64,000 nt of DNA from the NCBI RefSeq assembly GCF_000718095.1, contig NZ_JOEI01000024.1, forward strand, positions 1 to 64,000, read 5' to 3'. A model generated the notes under the pieces. That model made no database searches and had not been told where the DNA came from. It was given only the letters and a program-made list of their open reading frames with translations. Origin of the DNA: Streptomyces scopuliridis RB72. GTDB lineage: Bacteria; Actinomycetota; Actinomycetes; Streptomycetales; Streptomycetaceae. The translations under genes were made by a program, and so were the position numbers. Positions 26,573 through 36,478 of the stretch are shown here, piece by piece; within the stretch, counting starts at the first letter, position 1; each line of letters starts with the position of its first letter.

Positions 26573-28039
26573 TCAGTTCTGCGCGGTCCACCATTCCTTG
26601 AGGGCGGCGACAGCCGCATCATGCTCCATCGGCCCGTTCTCCAGCCGCAGCTCCAGCAGGAACGTGTACGCGGCGCCGATCACCGGTCCGGGGCCGACAC
26701 CCAGGATCTCCTGGATCTGGTTGCCGTCCAGATCGGGCCTGATGGCGTCCAGCTCCTCCTTTTCCTGAAGCTGGACGATGCGCTCCTCCAGGCCGTCGTA
26801 GGCCCGGGAGAGAGCGCTCGCCTTGCGTTTGTTGCGTGTGGTGCAGTCCGAGCGGGTCAGCTTGTGGAGCCTGTCGAGCAGGGGCCCGGCATCACGTACG
26901 TAGCGCCGCACCGCCGAGTCGGTCCACTCGCCCGTTCCGTAGCCGTGGAAGCGCAGGTGCAGCTCCACCAGCCGGGAGACGTCCCTCACCATCTCATTGG
27001 AGTACTTGAGCGCGGTCATCCGCTTCTTGGTCAGCTTCGCGCCCACCACCTCATGGTGATGGAAGGAGACCCGGCCGTCCTTTTCGAAGCGGCGCGTCCT
27101 CGGCTTGCCGATGTCGTGCAGCAGCGCGGCCAGCCGCAGCACCAGGTCCGGCCCGTTCCCCTCCAGATCGATGGCCTGCTCAAGGACGGTCAGCGAGTGC
27201 TCGTAGACATCCTTGTGCCGGTGGTGCTCATCGCTCTCCAGACGCAGCGCCGGCAGCTCGGGCAGCACCCGGTCCGCGAGCCCGGTGTCGACGAGCAGCG
27301 CCAGGCCCTTGCGCGGGTGGGCGGAGAGGATCAGCTTGTTCAGCTCGTCCCGTACGCGTTCGGCGGAGACGATCTCGATACGGCCGGACATGTCCTTCAC
27401 GGCCTCGACCACATCGGGATCCACGTCGAAGTCCAGCTGGGCGGCGAACCGCGCGGCCCGCAGCATCCGCAGGGGGTCGTCGGAGAAGGACTCCTGGGGG
27501 GTGCCGGGGGTCCGCAGCACCTGGGCGGAGAGGTCTTCCAGCCCGCCGTGGGGATCGATGAACTCCTTCTGCGGCAGCGCGACGGCCATCGCGTTCACCG
27601 TGAAGTCCCGGCGCACAAGGTCTTCCTCGATGGAGTCGCCGTAGGACACCTCGGGTTTGCGTGATGTCCGGTCGTAGGCCTCCGAGCGGTATGTCGTGAC
27701 TTCGATCTGGAAGCGCTGATCGGCGTCTCCGACCCGGGCGTCCTTCTGGAGACCGACCGTGCCGAAGGCGATCCCCACTTCCCACACCGAATCCGCCCAA
27801 GGCCTGACGATCTTCAGAACATCCTCGGGCCGGGCATCGGTCGTGAAGTCCAGGTCATTGCCGAGCCGGCCGAGAAGGGCGTCCCTGACCGAGCCGCCGA
27901 CCAGGGCGAGTGTGAATCCGGACTCCTGGAACCGGCGCGCGAGATCGTCAGCGACGGGGGATACCCGCAGCAGTTCGCTGACCGCACGGCGCTGCACCTG
28001 ACTGAGGGCACGGGGATTGTCTTCATTGGCGTTCGGCAC
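26573..28039 (-). CDS. cca: CCA tRNA nucleotidyltransferase
   Basis: 488 residues. It adds or repairs the 3'-CCA of tRNAs. The N-terminal polymerase head has FTLALVGGSVRDALLGRLGNDLDFTTDARPEDVL, whose acidic pair D-L-D binds metal. RRDFTVNAMAV and the arginine-rich DDPLRMLRAARFAAQLDF follow. An HD domain carries AALLHDIGKPRTRR and FHHHEVVGA. The HD-bearing form matches the actinobacterial pcnA/cca at the same place as M. tuberculosis Rv3907c. Confidence 0.95.
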   Translation of the reverse strand: MPNANEDNPRALSQVQRRAVSELLRVSPVADDLARRFQESGFTLALVGGSVRDALLGRLGNDLDFTTDARPEDVLKIVRPWADSVWEVGIAFGTVGLQKDARVGDADQRFQIEVTTYRSEAYDRTSRKPEVSYGDSIEEDLVRRDFTVNAMAVALPQKEFIDPHGGLEDLSAQVLRTPGTPQESFSDDPLRMLRAARFAAQLDFDVDPDVVEAVKDMSGRIEIVSAERVRDELNKLILSAHPRKGLALLVDTGLADRVLPELPALRLESDEHHRHKDVYEHSLTVLEQAIDLEGNGPDLVLRLAALLHDIGKPRTRRFEKDGRVSFHHHEVVGAKLTKKRMTALKYSNEMVRDVSRLVELHLRFHGYGTGEWTDSAVRRYVRDAGPLLDRLHKLTRSDCTTRNKRKASALSRAYDGLEERIVQLQEKEELDAIRPDLDGNQIQEILGVGPGPVIGAAYTFLLELRLENGPMEHDAAVAALKEWWTAQN

Positions 28040-28250
28040 AACAGAAAAGGGTACGTGCCGCGGCCCCCGCGGGCGCCCCCGTTTCGGGCCGCCCCGTCTC
28101 GATGCGGAGGTTTCCGGTGGCTCATGAGATTCTTCCGATCATGTGGAGCAGTCCCCAGCACTTCGCCACAGCGCACATCGTTACCATGCGTGGACGCGGC
28201 AATTGACAACCACCAACGGCAACCGACGATGACAAGGGACGGGCGAGCGC

Positions 28251-30626
28251 GTGGCGGAGGCGGCAGACTTCCAGGGGATGGGTCATTCTCCTGCCCGCCG
28301 GTGGCTGCGGCGCACGGCCTCCGTGCTCGCCGGAGCGCCGCTCTTGGCGGGTCTGCTGGCCGGGACGGCGGCGCCGGCGGCCCAGGCCGCGCCGACGGCC
28401 ACCGGCTCCCGTACGGTCCATGTGTCGCTCGACACACTGGCCCCCAGTGCGCCGGTGAAGGGCGACACGCTCACCGTCTCGGGGACGGTGACCAATACGG
28501 GCAAGAACACCGTCACCGACGCCCAGGTCGATCTGCGGGTCGGCCCGCGCATGTACGGCAGGACGGCCATCGACGACGCCGCCGAGCGCACCGGCACCTT
28601 GGGTGATGTAGCTCCGCTCGGCGGCAAGTACAAGGTCACCATCCCGAAGCTCGCCGTCGGCATCCCCCAGGACTTCGCCCTCTCGGTACCGGTCAGCAAG
28701 CTCGGGCTCGGCCAGGACGGCGTCTACCAGCTCGGTGTCTCACTGACCGGACGGACCTCGTCCGCACAGTACGACCAGGTGCTGGGCATCCAGCGCACCT
28801 TCCTGCCCTGGCAGCCGGACGCGACGGAGGAGAAGACACAGCTCACCGTCCTCTGGCCGCTGATCTCGTCGACGCGTCTGTCCGCGGAGACCGGCTCGGA
28901 CGATCAGCAGACCCCGGTCTTCGAGAACGACGACCTGGCCGAGGAGCTGGCCCCCGGCGGGCGGCTGGAGCAGTTGGTCTCGCTCGGCAATCAGCTTCCC
29001 GTCACCTGGGTGATCGACCCCGATCTCCTCGCCACGGCCGACGCCATGACCAAGAACTACCAGGTCAGAAGCGGGGACACCACCGTCCCCGGCAAGAACC
29101 AGGCCGTGGCCACCAAGTGGCTCGACACCCTGGAGAAGGCGGTGCAGGGCGGCAAGGTCGTCGCGCTGCCGTTCGCCGATCCGGACCTGGCGTCGCTGGC
29201 CCACCGCGGCAAGGACGTCTCCGGTGCGCTCAGCCATCTGCAGCCCGCCACGGACGTGGCCGGGAAGACCGTGGAGACCATCCTCCATGTGAAGCCGTCC
29301 GTCGACTTCGCCTGGCCCGTGGACGGTGCGATCGACCCCTCGATCGTCGATGTAGCCACATCGGCGGGTGCCCACAAGGTCATCACCCGCAGCGACAGCC
29401 TCCAGGACAATCTGCCGTACACCCCCACCGCGGCACGGCCGATCGGCGGCGGGACCACGGCCGTCGTCGCCGACACCCGGCTCTCCACCGCTTTCCAGGG
29501 GGATATGTCGGAGGCGGGCGCGTCCACCCTCGCGGTCCAGAAGTTTCTCGCCCAGTCGCTGGCCGTGACGCTCCAGGACCCGGAGAATCAGCGCAGTATC
29601 GTCGTCGCTCCCCAGCGGATGCCGAGCGCAGCCCAGGCACAGTCGATGGCGCGCGCGCTGCGGGGCCTGGATCCCGAGCGCTGGACGGAGCCGTCCGATC
29701 TGCTCGCGGCGGCCGCGGCCACACCCGACTCGGACGCCACCACCAAGGTGCCCGGCTCTTCGCGTTACCCGAAGAAGCTGCGGAACCAGGAGCTGCCGAC
29801 CGAGGTCTTCCTGGACATCAAGAAGACGCAGGAGCGGCTCGACAACTTCAAGGCCATCCTCAGCGCTCCGGACCGGGTGGCCGCGCCCTTCGGCAACGCG
29901 ATCGGCCGGGCGATGTCGACCTCGTGGCGCGGGGAGCCTGAGAAGGCACAGCAGTACCGCGGCACGGTGGAGAACTATCTGATGGGCCTCACCACCGAGG
30001 TGAAGCTCATCCCGAAGTCCGTGCTGACGCTGTCGGGGCGCAGCGCGACGATCCCGGTGACCGTCCAGAACCAGCTGTTGCAAGGCGTGCAGAATCTGGT
30101 GCTGCGCCTGAAGTCCGACAACCCGACGCGTCTCAAGCTGGACGGCGACCGGGCGGTGGCGGAGCGGCCGATCAAGATCGACGGCGGGCACAGCCAGTCG
30201 GTGAAGTTCACCGGGGCGGGCAACGCCAACGGACCGGTGCAGGTGACCGCCCAGCTGTACACGGTGGACGGCACGCCGTACGGCAGTCCGATGACGTTCC
30301 AGGTCAAGGTCTCCGAGATCACCCCCACCGTGATGCTCGTCATCGCCGGCGGTGTGCTGCTTCTTGTCCTCGCGGGGGTCAAGATGTACAGCCAGCGCAA
30401 GCGGGCGGTGGCCCGTAAGGCAGCCGCGGAGGACGCGGAGGACACGGACGGCGGAGACGACACGGAAGACGGCACCGGCGCGGACGGGAACGCGCGGGAC
30501 ACGCAGAGTACGGACCGCGCGTGGGCCGCTGAGGACACAGATCCCGGGCAGCCGAGTGACCCGACACCGGACACCGGTCCGGAAAGCGCGGACGCGTCGG
30601 GCGCGGGTGAGAAAGTGGACCGTTGA
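28251..30626 (+). CDS. DUF6049 family secreted, membrane-anchored protein
   Basis: 791 residues with a signal peptide (RRTASVLAGAPLLAGLLAGTAAPAAQA), a large extracellular part, and a C-terminal membrane helix (PTVMLVIAGGVLLLVLAGV) followed by an acidic cytoplasmic tail. The N-terminal segment after the signal looks like an immunoglobulin-like beta domain (VHVSLDTLAPSAPVKGDTLTVSGTV). It corresponds in position to M. tuberculosis Rv3909, directly upstream of the MurJ gene; its role in the envelope is unknown. GTG 28251 or ATG 28278 could be the start. Confidence 0.85.
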   Translation: MAEAADFQGMGHSPARRWLRRTASVLAGAPLLAGLLAGTAAPAAQAAPTATGSRTVHVSLDTLAPSAPVKGDTLTVSGTVTNTGKNTVTDAQVDLRVGPRMYGRTAIDDAAERTGTLGDVAPLGGKYKVTIPKLAVGIPQDFALSVPVSKLGLGQDGVYQLGVSLTGRTSSAQYDQVLGIQRTFLPWQPDATEEKTQLTVLWPLISSTRLSAETGSDDQQTPVFENDDLAEELAPGGRLEQLVSLGNQLPVTWVIDPDLLATADAMTKNYQVRSGDTTVPGKNQAVATKWLDTLEKAVQGGKVVALPFADPDLASLAHRGKDVSGALSHLQPATDVAGKTVETILHVKPSVDFAWPVDGAIDPSIVDVATSAGAHKVITRSDSLQDNLPYTPTAARPIGGGTTAVVADTRLSTAFQGDMSEAGASTLAVQKFLAQSLAVTLQDPENQRSIVVAPQRMPSAAQAQSMARALRGLDPERWTEPSDLLAAAAATPDSDATTKVPGSSRYPKKLRNQELPTEVFLDIKKTQERLDNFKAILSAPDRVAAPFGNAIGRAMSTSWRGEPEKAQQYRGTVENYLMGLTTEVKLIPKSVLTLSGRSATIPVTVQNQLLQGVQNLVLRLKSDNPTRLKLDGDRAVAERPIKIDGGHSQSVKFTGAGNANGPVQVTAQLYTVDGTPYGSPMTFQVKVSEITPTVMLVIAGGVLLLVLAGVKMYSQRKRAVARKAAAEDAEDTDGGDDTEDGTGADGNARDTQSTDRAWAAEDTDPGQPSDPTPDTGPESADASGAGEKVDR

Positions 30627-30671
30627 GCGATGTCGTGGCCGGTCGGCCGGGGACGATGAGGTGGGGTAACC

Positions 30672-32816
30672 ATGAACGCGCCGTACGACGGTGACCGTGG
30701 GCAGGGCGCGGGTGGCGACCCGGCGGGCCGGATTCCGCCCACCGCGCCGTCTGCCCAGGATCCCTATGTCCAGGATGCTTACAACCGGGACCCCTACTGG
30801 TCACAGGACCTCTCCGCGCAGGATCCGGTGACGGAGGCGCTGTACGACCGCGCCTCGCACCCGCCGCCGCCTCCCGGCACCTATCCGGAGACCCACCAGC
30901 TCTACCAGCAGCCGCCCGCCCCGCAGAACGCCCCCGATCCCCGGGTCTGGGCCCAGACCCCGCCGCCCGAGCCCTCCGGGCCGACGCGCCACCTCCCGTA
31001 CGGGGACGACCCGAGGACCACCCAGTTCACCGGCCTCGACGACCTGGTCTCCCGGGCCGGCGACGAGAACCCGCCGCCGGACGCGTTCGCTCACCTCTAC
31101 CGCGACCAGCAGGGCTCGGGCCAGGTACTGACCGCGCCGGAGCCCGAAGCCGCACCCGCACCGCCGCCGCCCCCCAAGAAGTCGGGAGGCAAGGCCGCCG
31201 GGCTGCTCAAGTCCAGTGCCCTGATGGCCGCGGGCACGCTGGTCTCCCGGCTCACCGGTTTCGTACGGAGCCTGGTGATCACCGCCGCTCTGGGCGCGGC
31301 CCTGCTCGGTGACTCCTTCACCGTGGCGTACACGCTGCCGACGATGATCTACATCCTCACCGTCGGAGGCGGTCTCAACTCCGTCTTCGTCCCGCAGCTC
31401 GTGCGCGCGATGAAGAACGACGACGACGGTGGCGTGGCCTATGCCAACCGGCTGCTGACCCTCGTCATGGTGGCGCTCGGCGCGATCGTGGCCCTCGCCG
31501 TGTTCGGGGCGCCGTGGCTGGTGCGTCTGATGTCCGACCCGATCGCCAGTGACGCGGCCGCCAACAACGTCGCCGTCACCTTCGCCCGCTACTGCCTGCC
31601 CACGATCTTCTTCATGGGTGTTCATGTGGTGATGGGGCAGATCCTGAACGCGCGCGGGAAGTTCGGCGCGATGATGTGGACTCCGGTCCTCAACAACATC
31701 GTCATGATCACCACGTTCGGCCTGTTCATCTGGGTCTACGGCACCGCAGCCGACTCGGGCATGACCGTGCAGACGATCCCGCCGGACGGCGTGCGGCTGC
31801 TGGGTATCGGTACGCTGCTCGGCCTGGTCGTCCAGGCGCTCGCGATGATCCCCTACCTCCGCGAGACCGGCTTCCGGTTCCGCCCGCGCTTCGACTGGAA
31901 GGGCCACGGCCTCGGCAAGACGGTCAAGCTGGCCAAGTGGACGGTTCTGTTCGTCCTCGCCAACCAGGCCGGTGTCCTGGTCGTCACGCAGCTCGCCACC
32001 GCCGCCGGCGTCGACTCCGGCAAGGACGGCACCGGCATCCTCGCCTACAGCAACGCCCAGCTGATCTGGGGCATGCCGCAGGCCATCATCACCGTCTCCG
32101 TCATGGCCGCCCTCCTGCCCAGGATCTCCCGCGCCGCCCACGACGGCGACCCGGGGGCGGTACGCGACGACATCTCCCAGGGGCTGCGCAACTCGGCGGT
32201 CGCCATCGTGCCGATCGCCTTCGGGTTCCTCGCCTTGGGTGTCCCGCTGTCGATCCTGATGTTCTCGTCCAGCGGCCTGGAATCGGCTCGCTCCATGGGC
32301 TTCATCCTGATGGCGTTCGCCCTCGGACTCATTCCGTACTCCGTGCAGTACGTCGTCCTGCGCGGCTTCTACGCCTACGAGGACACCAGGACGCCCTTCT
32401 ACAACACGGTCATCGTCGCCGCGGTCAACGCCGCCGCCTCCGCCGTCTCGTATGTGGTCCTGCCCTCCCGCTGGGCCGTGGTCGGCATGGCCGCCTCCTA
32501 CGGCCTCGCCTACGCGGTCGGTGTCGGTGTCGCCTGGCGCAGGCTGCGGAACCGGCTGGGCGGCGATCTGGACGGCGGCCGCGTCCTGCGTACGTACGCC
32601 CGGCTCTGCCTGGCGGCCGTCCCCGGTGCCCTCGCGGCCGGAGCGATCGCCTACGCCGTCCTGAACGCTCTGGGCAGCAGCGCTCTCAGCTCGCTGGTGG
32701 CACTGGTCGGCGGCGGTATCGCCCTGCTGGCCGTCTTCTTCGTCGCGGCGAAGAAGATGCGGATCGAAGAGATGAACGCCATGGTCGGCATGGTGCGCGG
32801 ACGCCTCGGACGGTAA
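30672..32816 (+). CDS. murJ: Lipid II flippase MurJ
   Basis: 714 residues. It translocates lipid II for peptidoglycan synthesis. About 170 N-terminal residues are Pro/Asp/Gln-rich and cytoplasmic. The membrane domain of about fourteen helices starts SSALMAAGTLVSRLTGFVRSLVITAALGAALLGDSFTVAYTLP, the MurJ/MviN signature. In M. tuberculosis the orthologue is fused to a pseudokinase and an extracellular domain; here those parts are the separate next gene, 120 bases downstream. Confidence 0.95.
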   Translation: MNAPYDGDRGQGAGGDPAGRIPPTAPSAQDPYVQDAYNRDPYWSQDLSAQDPVTEALYDRASHPPPPPGTYPETHQLYQQPPAPQNAPDPRVWAQTPPPEPSGPTRHLPYGDDPRTTQFTGLDDLVSRAGDENPPPDAFAHLYRDQQGSGQVLTAPEPEAAPAPPPPPKKSGGKAAGLLKSSALMAAGTLVSRLTGFVRSLVITAALGAALLGDSFTVAYTLPTMIYILTVGGGLNSVFVPQLVRAMKNDDDGGVAYANRLLTLVMVALGAIVALAVFGAPWLVRLMSDPIASDAAANNVAVTFARYCLPTIFFMGVHVVMGQILNARGKFGAMMWTPVLNNIVMITTFGLFIWVYGTAADSGMTVQTIPPDGVRLLGIGTLLGLVVQALAMIPYLRETGFRFRPRFDWKGHGLGKTVKLAKWTVLFVLANQAGVLVVTQLATAAGVDSGKDGTGILAYSNAQLIWGMPQAIITVSVMAALLPRISRAAHDGDPGAVRDDISQGLRNSAVAIVPIAFGFLALGVPLSILMFSSSGLESARSMGFILMAFALGLIPYSVQYVVLRGFYAYEDTRTPFYNTVIVAAVNAAASAVSYVVLPSRWAVVGMAASYGLAYAVGVGVAWRRLRNRLGGDLDGGRVLRTYARLCLAAVPGALAAGAIAYAVLNALGSSALSSLVALVGGGIALLAVFFVAAKKMRIEEMNAMVGMVRGRLGR

Positions 32817-32936
32817 ACGCGGCGCGGTCCAGCACAACCATCACCGGCTGCCGCGTGTCGTGCATAGCGTCCAACTGTGGGCACAATTGGCTTGGCTGTT
32901 GGATAGTGCGCAACGGATGGGGAGGCAGGAGCGACG

Positions 32937-34646
32937 GTGGCGGAACGTAGCACGGCTGCCGTCGACGTGGCCGACAACAGCGGTGATGAGCCGCTGGCCG
33001 CCAAGGCGGGCAAGGCCACGACCGACGGGTTGGCGGAAGCCCAGGACGAGGCGGACAAGTCCGCACCGGACACGGGCAGCGAACGGCAGAACACCGAGCC
33101 GGGCATCTCTGCGCCCGAGCTGCACAGCGGCCACAAACTCGCCAGACGCTACCGCCTGGAGGAGTGTGTCACCCGTCTGGACGGTTTCAGCAGCTGGCGA
33201 GCGGTCGACGAGAAGCTGCGCCGCGCTGTCGGCGTGCATCTGCTGCCCGCCGACCATCCGCGGGCTCGTTCCGTACTGGCGGCGGCCCGGTCCTCCGCTC
33301 TGCTCGGCGACCCCCGCTTTGTGCAGGTCCTGGACGCCGTCGAGGAGAACGACCTCGTCTACGTCGTTCACGAGTGGCTGCCCGACGCGGTCGAGCTGAC
33401 CGCGCTCCTCGCCTCGGGGCCCCTGGAGGCCCATGAGGCGTATCAGCTCGTCAGCCAGGTCTCGCAGGCCATGGCGGCGGCCCACCGTGAGGGCCTCGCC
33501 CATCTGCGGCTGACCCCCGGAGCGGTACTGCGTACGTCCACCGGTCAGTACCGCATCCGCGGCCTCGCCGTGAACGCCGCTCTGCGCGGGATCAGTGCGG
33601 ACCGGCCGCAGCGCACCGACACCGAGGCGATCGGCGCGCTCCTCTACGCGGCCCTGACCCAGCGCTGGCCGTACGAAGCCGACGCGTACGGGCTCTCCGG
33701 CCTTCCCAAGGGCGTCGGGCTGATCGCCCCCGACCAGGTACGTGCCGGGATCCACCGCGGTCTCTCCGAGCTCGCCATGCGTGCCCTGATCAATGACGGC
33801 GCGACTGCCTCCCGCCAGGATCCGCCGTGCACGACCCCCGACGAGCTGGCCGCGGCCGTCGCGGAGATGCCGCGCATCCGGCCGCCGGAGCCCACCTTCA
33901 CGGCCCCGCCGGAGTACCAGCGCACCACCTACCAGCAGGGCACCTACGGACGCTCCCAGCCCGGCCTCGGAACGGTTCCCCTTCCGCCGGTGGCGCCCCC
34001 GCCACCCCCGCTCCAGAGCCGTACCGGCAAGGCGCTGAAGTGGACCGTCGCCGCGCTCCTCATCGCCGCGCTGGGTCTCGGCAGCTGGCAGGTCGCCGAC
34101 CGCCTCCTCGACCAGAGCAATGAGAGCGACACCACGCCCATCCAGCCGGCCAACGGCGACGACAAGCCGGCCAAGCCCCTCAAGCCGCTGCGGATCACCG
34201 ACGCGACCGAGTTCATGCCCAGCGGGTCCGGGATAAAGCCGGCCCTCGTACCGAACGCCATCGACGGCAAGCCCGGCACGGCGTGGATCACGCTCCAGTA
34301 CCAGAACTACCCGAACTTCGGGAATCTGCCGGATCGCAAGCAGGGCAGCGGGATCGTCGTCGACTTGGGCAGCGTGCAGGACGTGTCCGGTATCGACATC
34401 GCCATGTACCGCGGCGGCCAGAAGGCCGAGGTACTCGCGGCCGGTGCGGACGCGTCGGCCCCGTCGGCGCTCGCGGACTTCTCTCAGCGCCTCACCAAGC
34501 TGGAGACGGTGGGCAGGACTCTGAAGACCACTCTCGACAAGCCCGTGCGAACCCGGTACGTATTGATCCACATCACCGAACTGCCGACGGACGGGTCCGC
34601 CGACCGCTTCCGCGGGGGAATCTCCGAGATCACGTTCACCGGCTGA
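32937..34646 (+). CDS. Membrane pseudokinase with extracellular beta-sandwich (MviN-associated)
   Basis: 569 residues. After a charged disordered stretch (1-65) comes a kinase fold (about 70-320). The catalytic loop reads HLRLTP in place of HRDLKP and the DFG site reads IRGLAV, so catalytic and metal-binding Asp are missing and the domain should be inactive. A Pro-rich linker, one membrane helix (WTVAALLIAALGLGSWQVA) and an extracellular domain (about 415-569) resembling discoidin-like sandwiches follow. In mycobacteria the equivalent pseudokinase of MviN binds the FHA protein FhaA when phosphorylated. GTG 32937 follows GGAGGCAGGAG. Confidence 0.88.
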   Translation: MAERSTAAVDVADNSGDEPLAAKAGKATTDGLAEAQDEADKSAPDTGSERQNTEPGISAPELHSGHKLARRYRLEECVTRLDGFSSWRAVDEKLRRAVGVHLLPADHPRARSVLAAARSSALLGDPRFVQVLDAVEENDLVYVVHEWLPDAVELTALLASGPLEAHEAYQLVSQVSQAMAAAHREGLAHLRLTPGAVLRTSTGQYRIRGLAVNAALRGISADRPQRTDTEAIGALLYAALTQRWPYEADAYGLSGLPKGVGLIAPDQVRAGIHRGLSELAMRALINDGATASRQDPPCTTPDELAAAVAEMPRIRPPEPTFTAPPEYQRTTYQQGTYGRSQPGLGTVPLPPVAPPPPPLQSRTGKALKWTVAALLIAALGLGSWQVADRLLDQSNESDTTPIQPANGDDKPAKPLKPLRITDATEFMPSGSGIKPALVPNAIDGKPGTAWITLQYQNYPNFGNLPDRKQGSGIVVDLGSVQDVSGIDIAMYRGGQKAEVLAAGADASAPSALADFSQRLTKLETVGRTLKTTLDKPVRTRYVLIHITELPTDGSADRFRGGISEITFTG

Positions 34647-34671
34647 GGGATCAGGGGAGGGGGGCTCACTG

Positions 34672-35376
34672 TTGGACGACGCCGCACTCGGCGACTCAAG
34701 CGACCAGGACCTTCTGAGCGCTCATGTCGCGGGCCACCCTCACGCCTTCGGCGAGTTGGTACGGCGCCACCGGGACCGGCTCTGGGCGGTGGCCCTTCGG
34801 ACGCTGGGGGACCGGGAGGAAGCCGCTGACGCGGTCCAGGACGCGCTGGTTTCCGCCTTCCGGGCGGCCCACACCTTCCGCGGGCAGTCCGCCGTGACCA
34901 CCTGGCTGCACCGCATCACCGTCAATGCCTGCCTCGACCGGGCCCGTAAGGCGGCCTCACGCAGGACCTCCCCCGTGGACGACACCGAGCGGCTGGAGCA
35001 GCTCCTTGAGCCCCACGAGTCTGCCGAGGCCCCTGCGGAGCGCCAGGATCTCCACCGTGAGCTGCTGACGGCGCTGGCCAAGCTCCCCGTCGAGCAGCGG
35101 GCGGCCCTGGTGCTCGTCGATATGCAGGGCTACCCCGTGGCCGAGGCTGCTGCGGTTCTGGGCGTACCCACCGGAACGGTGAAGAGCCGCTGCGCACGCG
35201 GCCGGGCCAGACTGCTGCCCATGCTCGCGCATCTACGCGGGGCCACCAGGGATAACAGCGGTCTCGGCAGGGGAAGGAACCGGACGCCGGGGGCATCCGT
35301 CCCACCGGCAGCGGAACCAAGAGACCCAGGACCAAATGATCCTGCTGGAGTGAAGGGCGGAGGTGGGCGCGCGTGA
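34672..35376 (+). CDS. sigM: ECF RNA polymerase sigma factor (SigM-like)
   Basis: 234 residues. Region 2 reads DPLW-like RHRDRLWAVALRTLGDREEAADAVQDALVSAFRAAHTFRG, and region 4 LPVEQRAALVLVDMQGYPVAEAAAVLGVPTGTVKSRCARGRARL. The start is a TTG at 34672 after AGGGGAGGGGG. It overlaps the next gene by four bases (GTGA), the usual sigma/anti-sigma coupling. Position between MurJ/pseudokinase and TrxB matches M. tuberculosis sigM. S. coelicolor uses the name SigM for an unrelated locus, so the symbol follows synteny. Confidence 0.92.
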   Translation: MDDAALGDSSDQDLLSAHVAGHPHAFGELVRRHRDRLWAVALRTLGDREEAADAVQDALVSAFRAAHTFRGQSAVTTWLHRITVNACLDRARKAASRRTSPVDDTERLEQLLEPHESAEAPAERQDLHRELLTALAKLPVEQRAALVLVDMQGYPVAEAAAVLGVPTGTVKSRCARGRARLLPMLAHLRGATRDNSGLGRGRNRTPGASVPPAAEPRDPGPNDPAGVKGGGGRA

Positions 35377-36359
35377 CATCGACGACCGACATGGCTCAGC
35401 ACCCGGATGTCTCGGAGATCTCCGATCTCGCGGAGGGGCTGCTCTCGCCGTCCCGCACCGCCGATGTACGGCGCCACCTCGACGGCTGCGCTCTGTGCGC
35501 GGACGTCCATGACTCACTCGAAGAGATCAGGGGACTGCTGGGCACGCTGCCCGGACCACCTCGGATGCCAGCCGATGTCGCCGGCCGTATCGATGCCGCA
35601 CTGGCGGCGGAGGCGCTTCTGAACGCCACCGCCCCGGAGGAGGCCGCGGATGTTTCACGTGAAACATCGCCCTCGTCCGAGACGTCCTCACCCCGGAGGC
35701 CCTCGGCACCGGCCATCGCCGCACCGACTGGACCGCCGTCCCCGGCGGAGTCCACAGCAGAAACGGTACGAACAGACCGGCCCGCCGGCCGTCCGAGGGC
35801 GGCCACCGGCCCCGGCCGCAGTGGGCACACCCGCCGACGCCGCCGCAACGCCGTCCTGGGGGCTGTCTTCGGAACAGCGGCCGTAGGTGTCAGCGTTCTC
35901 CTGCTCCAGTCGCTCGGGATTTCGGACGACAACACCGCCTCCAAGCAGGCCGACGCCGCAGCCAGCGCCCCGAGGAACGGCAGCAAGGAGTTCTCGGAGG
36001 CCCACCTCCAGAGCCGCGTGGACGCGCTGCTGGCCTCAGGCGCCTCAGTGAAGGAGTCCAAGGGTTCAACAGCCGAGGAGCCTCGCGATACCGGGAGTGA
36101 CCGAAACACGGCGAATACGCCACTGCTCCAGCCCGAGCCCGAGGTCCCGCCGTGCGTTCAGCAGGGCACGGGCAGCACCGCGCCCGCCCTCGCCGCCGAG
36201 CCGGGCACGTACCAGGGCAGCAGCGCCTATCTCGTCGTTCTGCCGCACGCCACCGACAGCACGCGGGTCCAGGCCTATGTGATCGATGCTGCCTGCGTCG
36301 ACAGCGATCCTTCGGGCACGGGGAAAGTCCTCCTGAAGCACGCCTACCTCCGCCGCTGA
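35373..36359 (+). CDS. Zinc-finger-type transmembrane anti-sigma factor
   Basis: 328 residues. The N-terminus has the ZAS-type H-x3-C-x2-C motif (RRHLDGCALCADV) that clamps ECF sigma factors. A low-complexity linker, one membrane helix (NAVLGAVFGTAAVGVSVLLLQSLGI) and an extracytoplasmic domain with two Cys (VPPCVQQ, DAACVDSD) follow. It is translationally coupled to sigM. A parS site lies inside the linker and encodes D-V-S-R-E-T-S. The signal it senses is unknown; thioredoxin genes downstream suggest thiol or envelope stress. Confidence 0.88.
   Translation: MTSTTDMAQHPDVSEISDLAEGLLSPSRTADVRRHLDGCALCADVHDSLEEIRGLLGTLPGPPRMPADVAGRIDAALAAEALLNATAPEEAADVSRETSPSSETSSPRRPSAPAIAAPTGPPSPAESTAETVRTDRPAGRPRAATGPGRSGHTRRRRRNAVLGAVFGTAAVGVSVLLLQSLGISDDNTASKQADAAASAPRNGSKEFSEAHLQSRVDALLASGASVKESKGSTAEEPRDTGSDRNTANTPLLQPEPEVPPCVQQGTGSTAPALAAEPGTYQGSSAYLVVLPHATDSTRVQAYVIDAACVDSDPSGTGKVLLKHAYLRR
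35651..35666. other. parS: parS site 6 inside the anti-sigma gene
   Basis: Exact TGTTTCACGTGAAACA, read in the frame GTT TCA CGT GAA ACA (V-S-R-E-T). It is in the disordered linker, where an extra peptide is tolerated. Confidence 0.93.
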
Positions 36360-36478
36360 CGACTGCCTTCGTGGAGCCGGGACACCTCGGGAATGCAGGA
36401 CCCGTAGGATCCGTTGGATGGGGTGAAAGTCGTTGATCCGGCCCCAGTAGGCAGTCTGCAGAGACGAGGAAGAAACCC

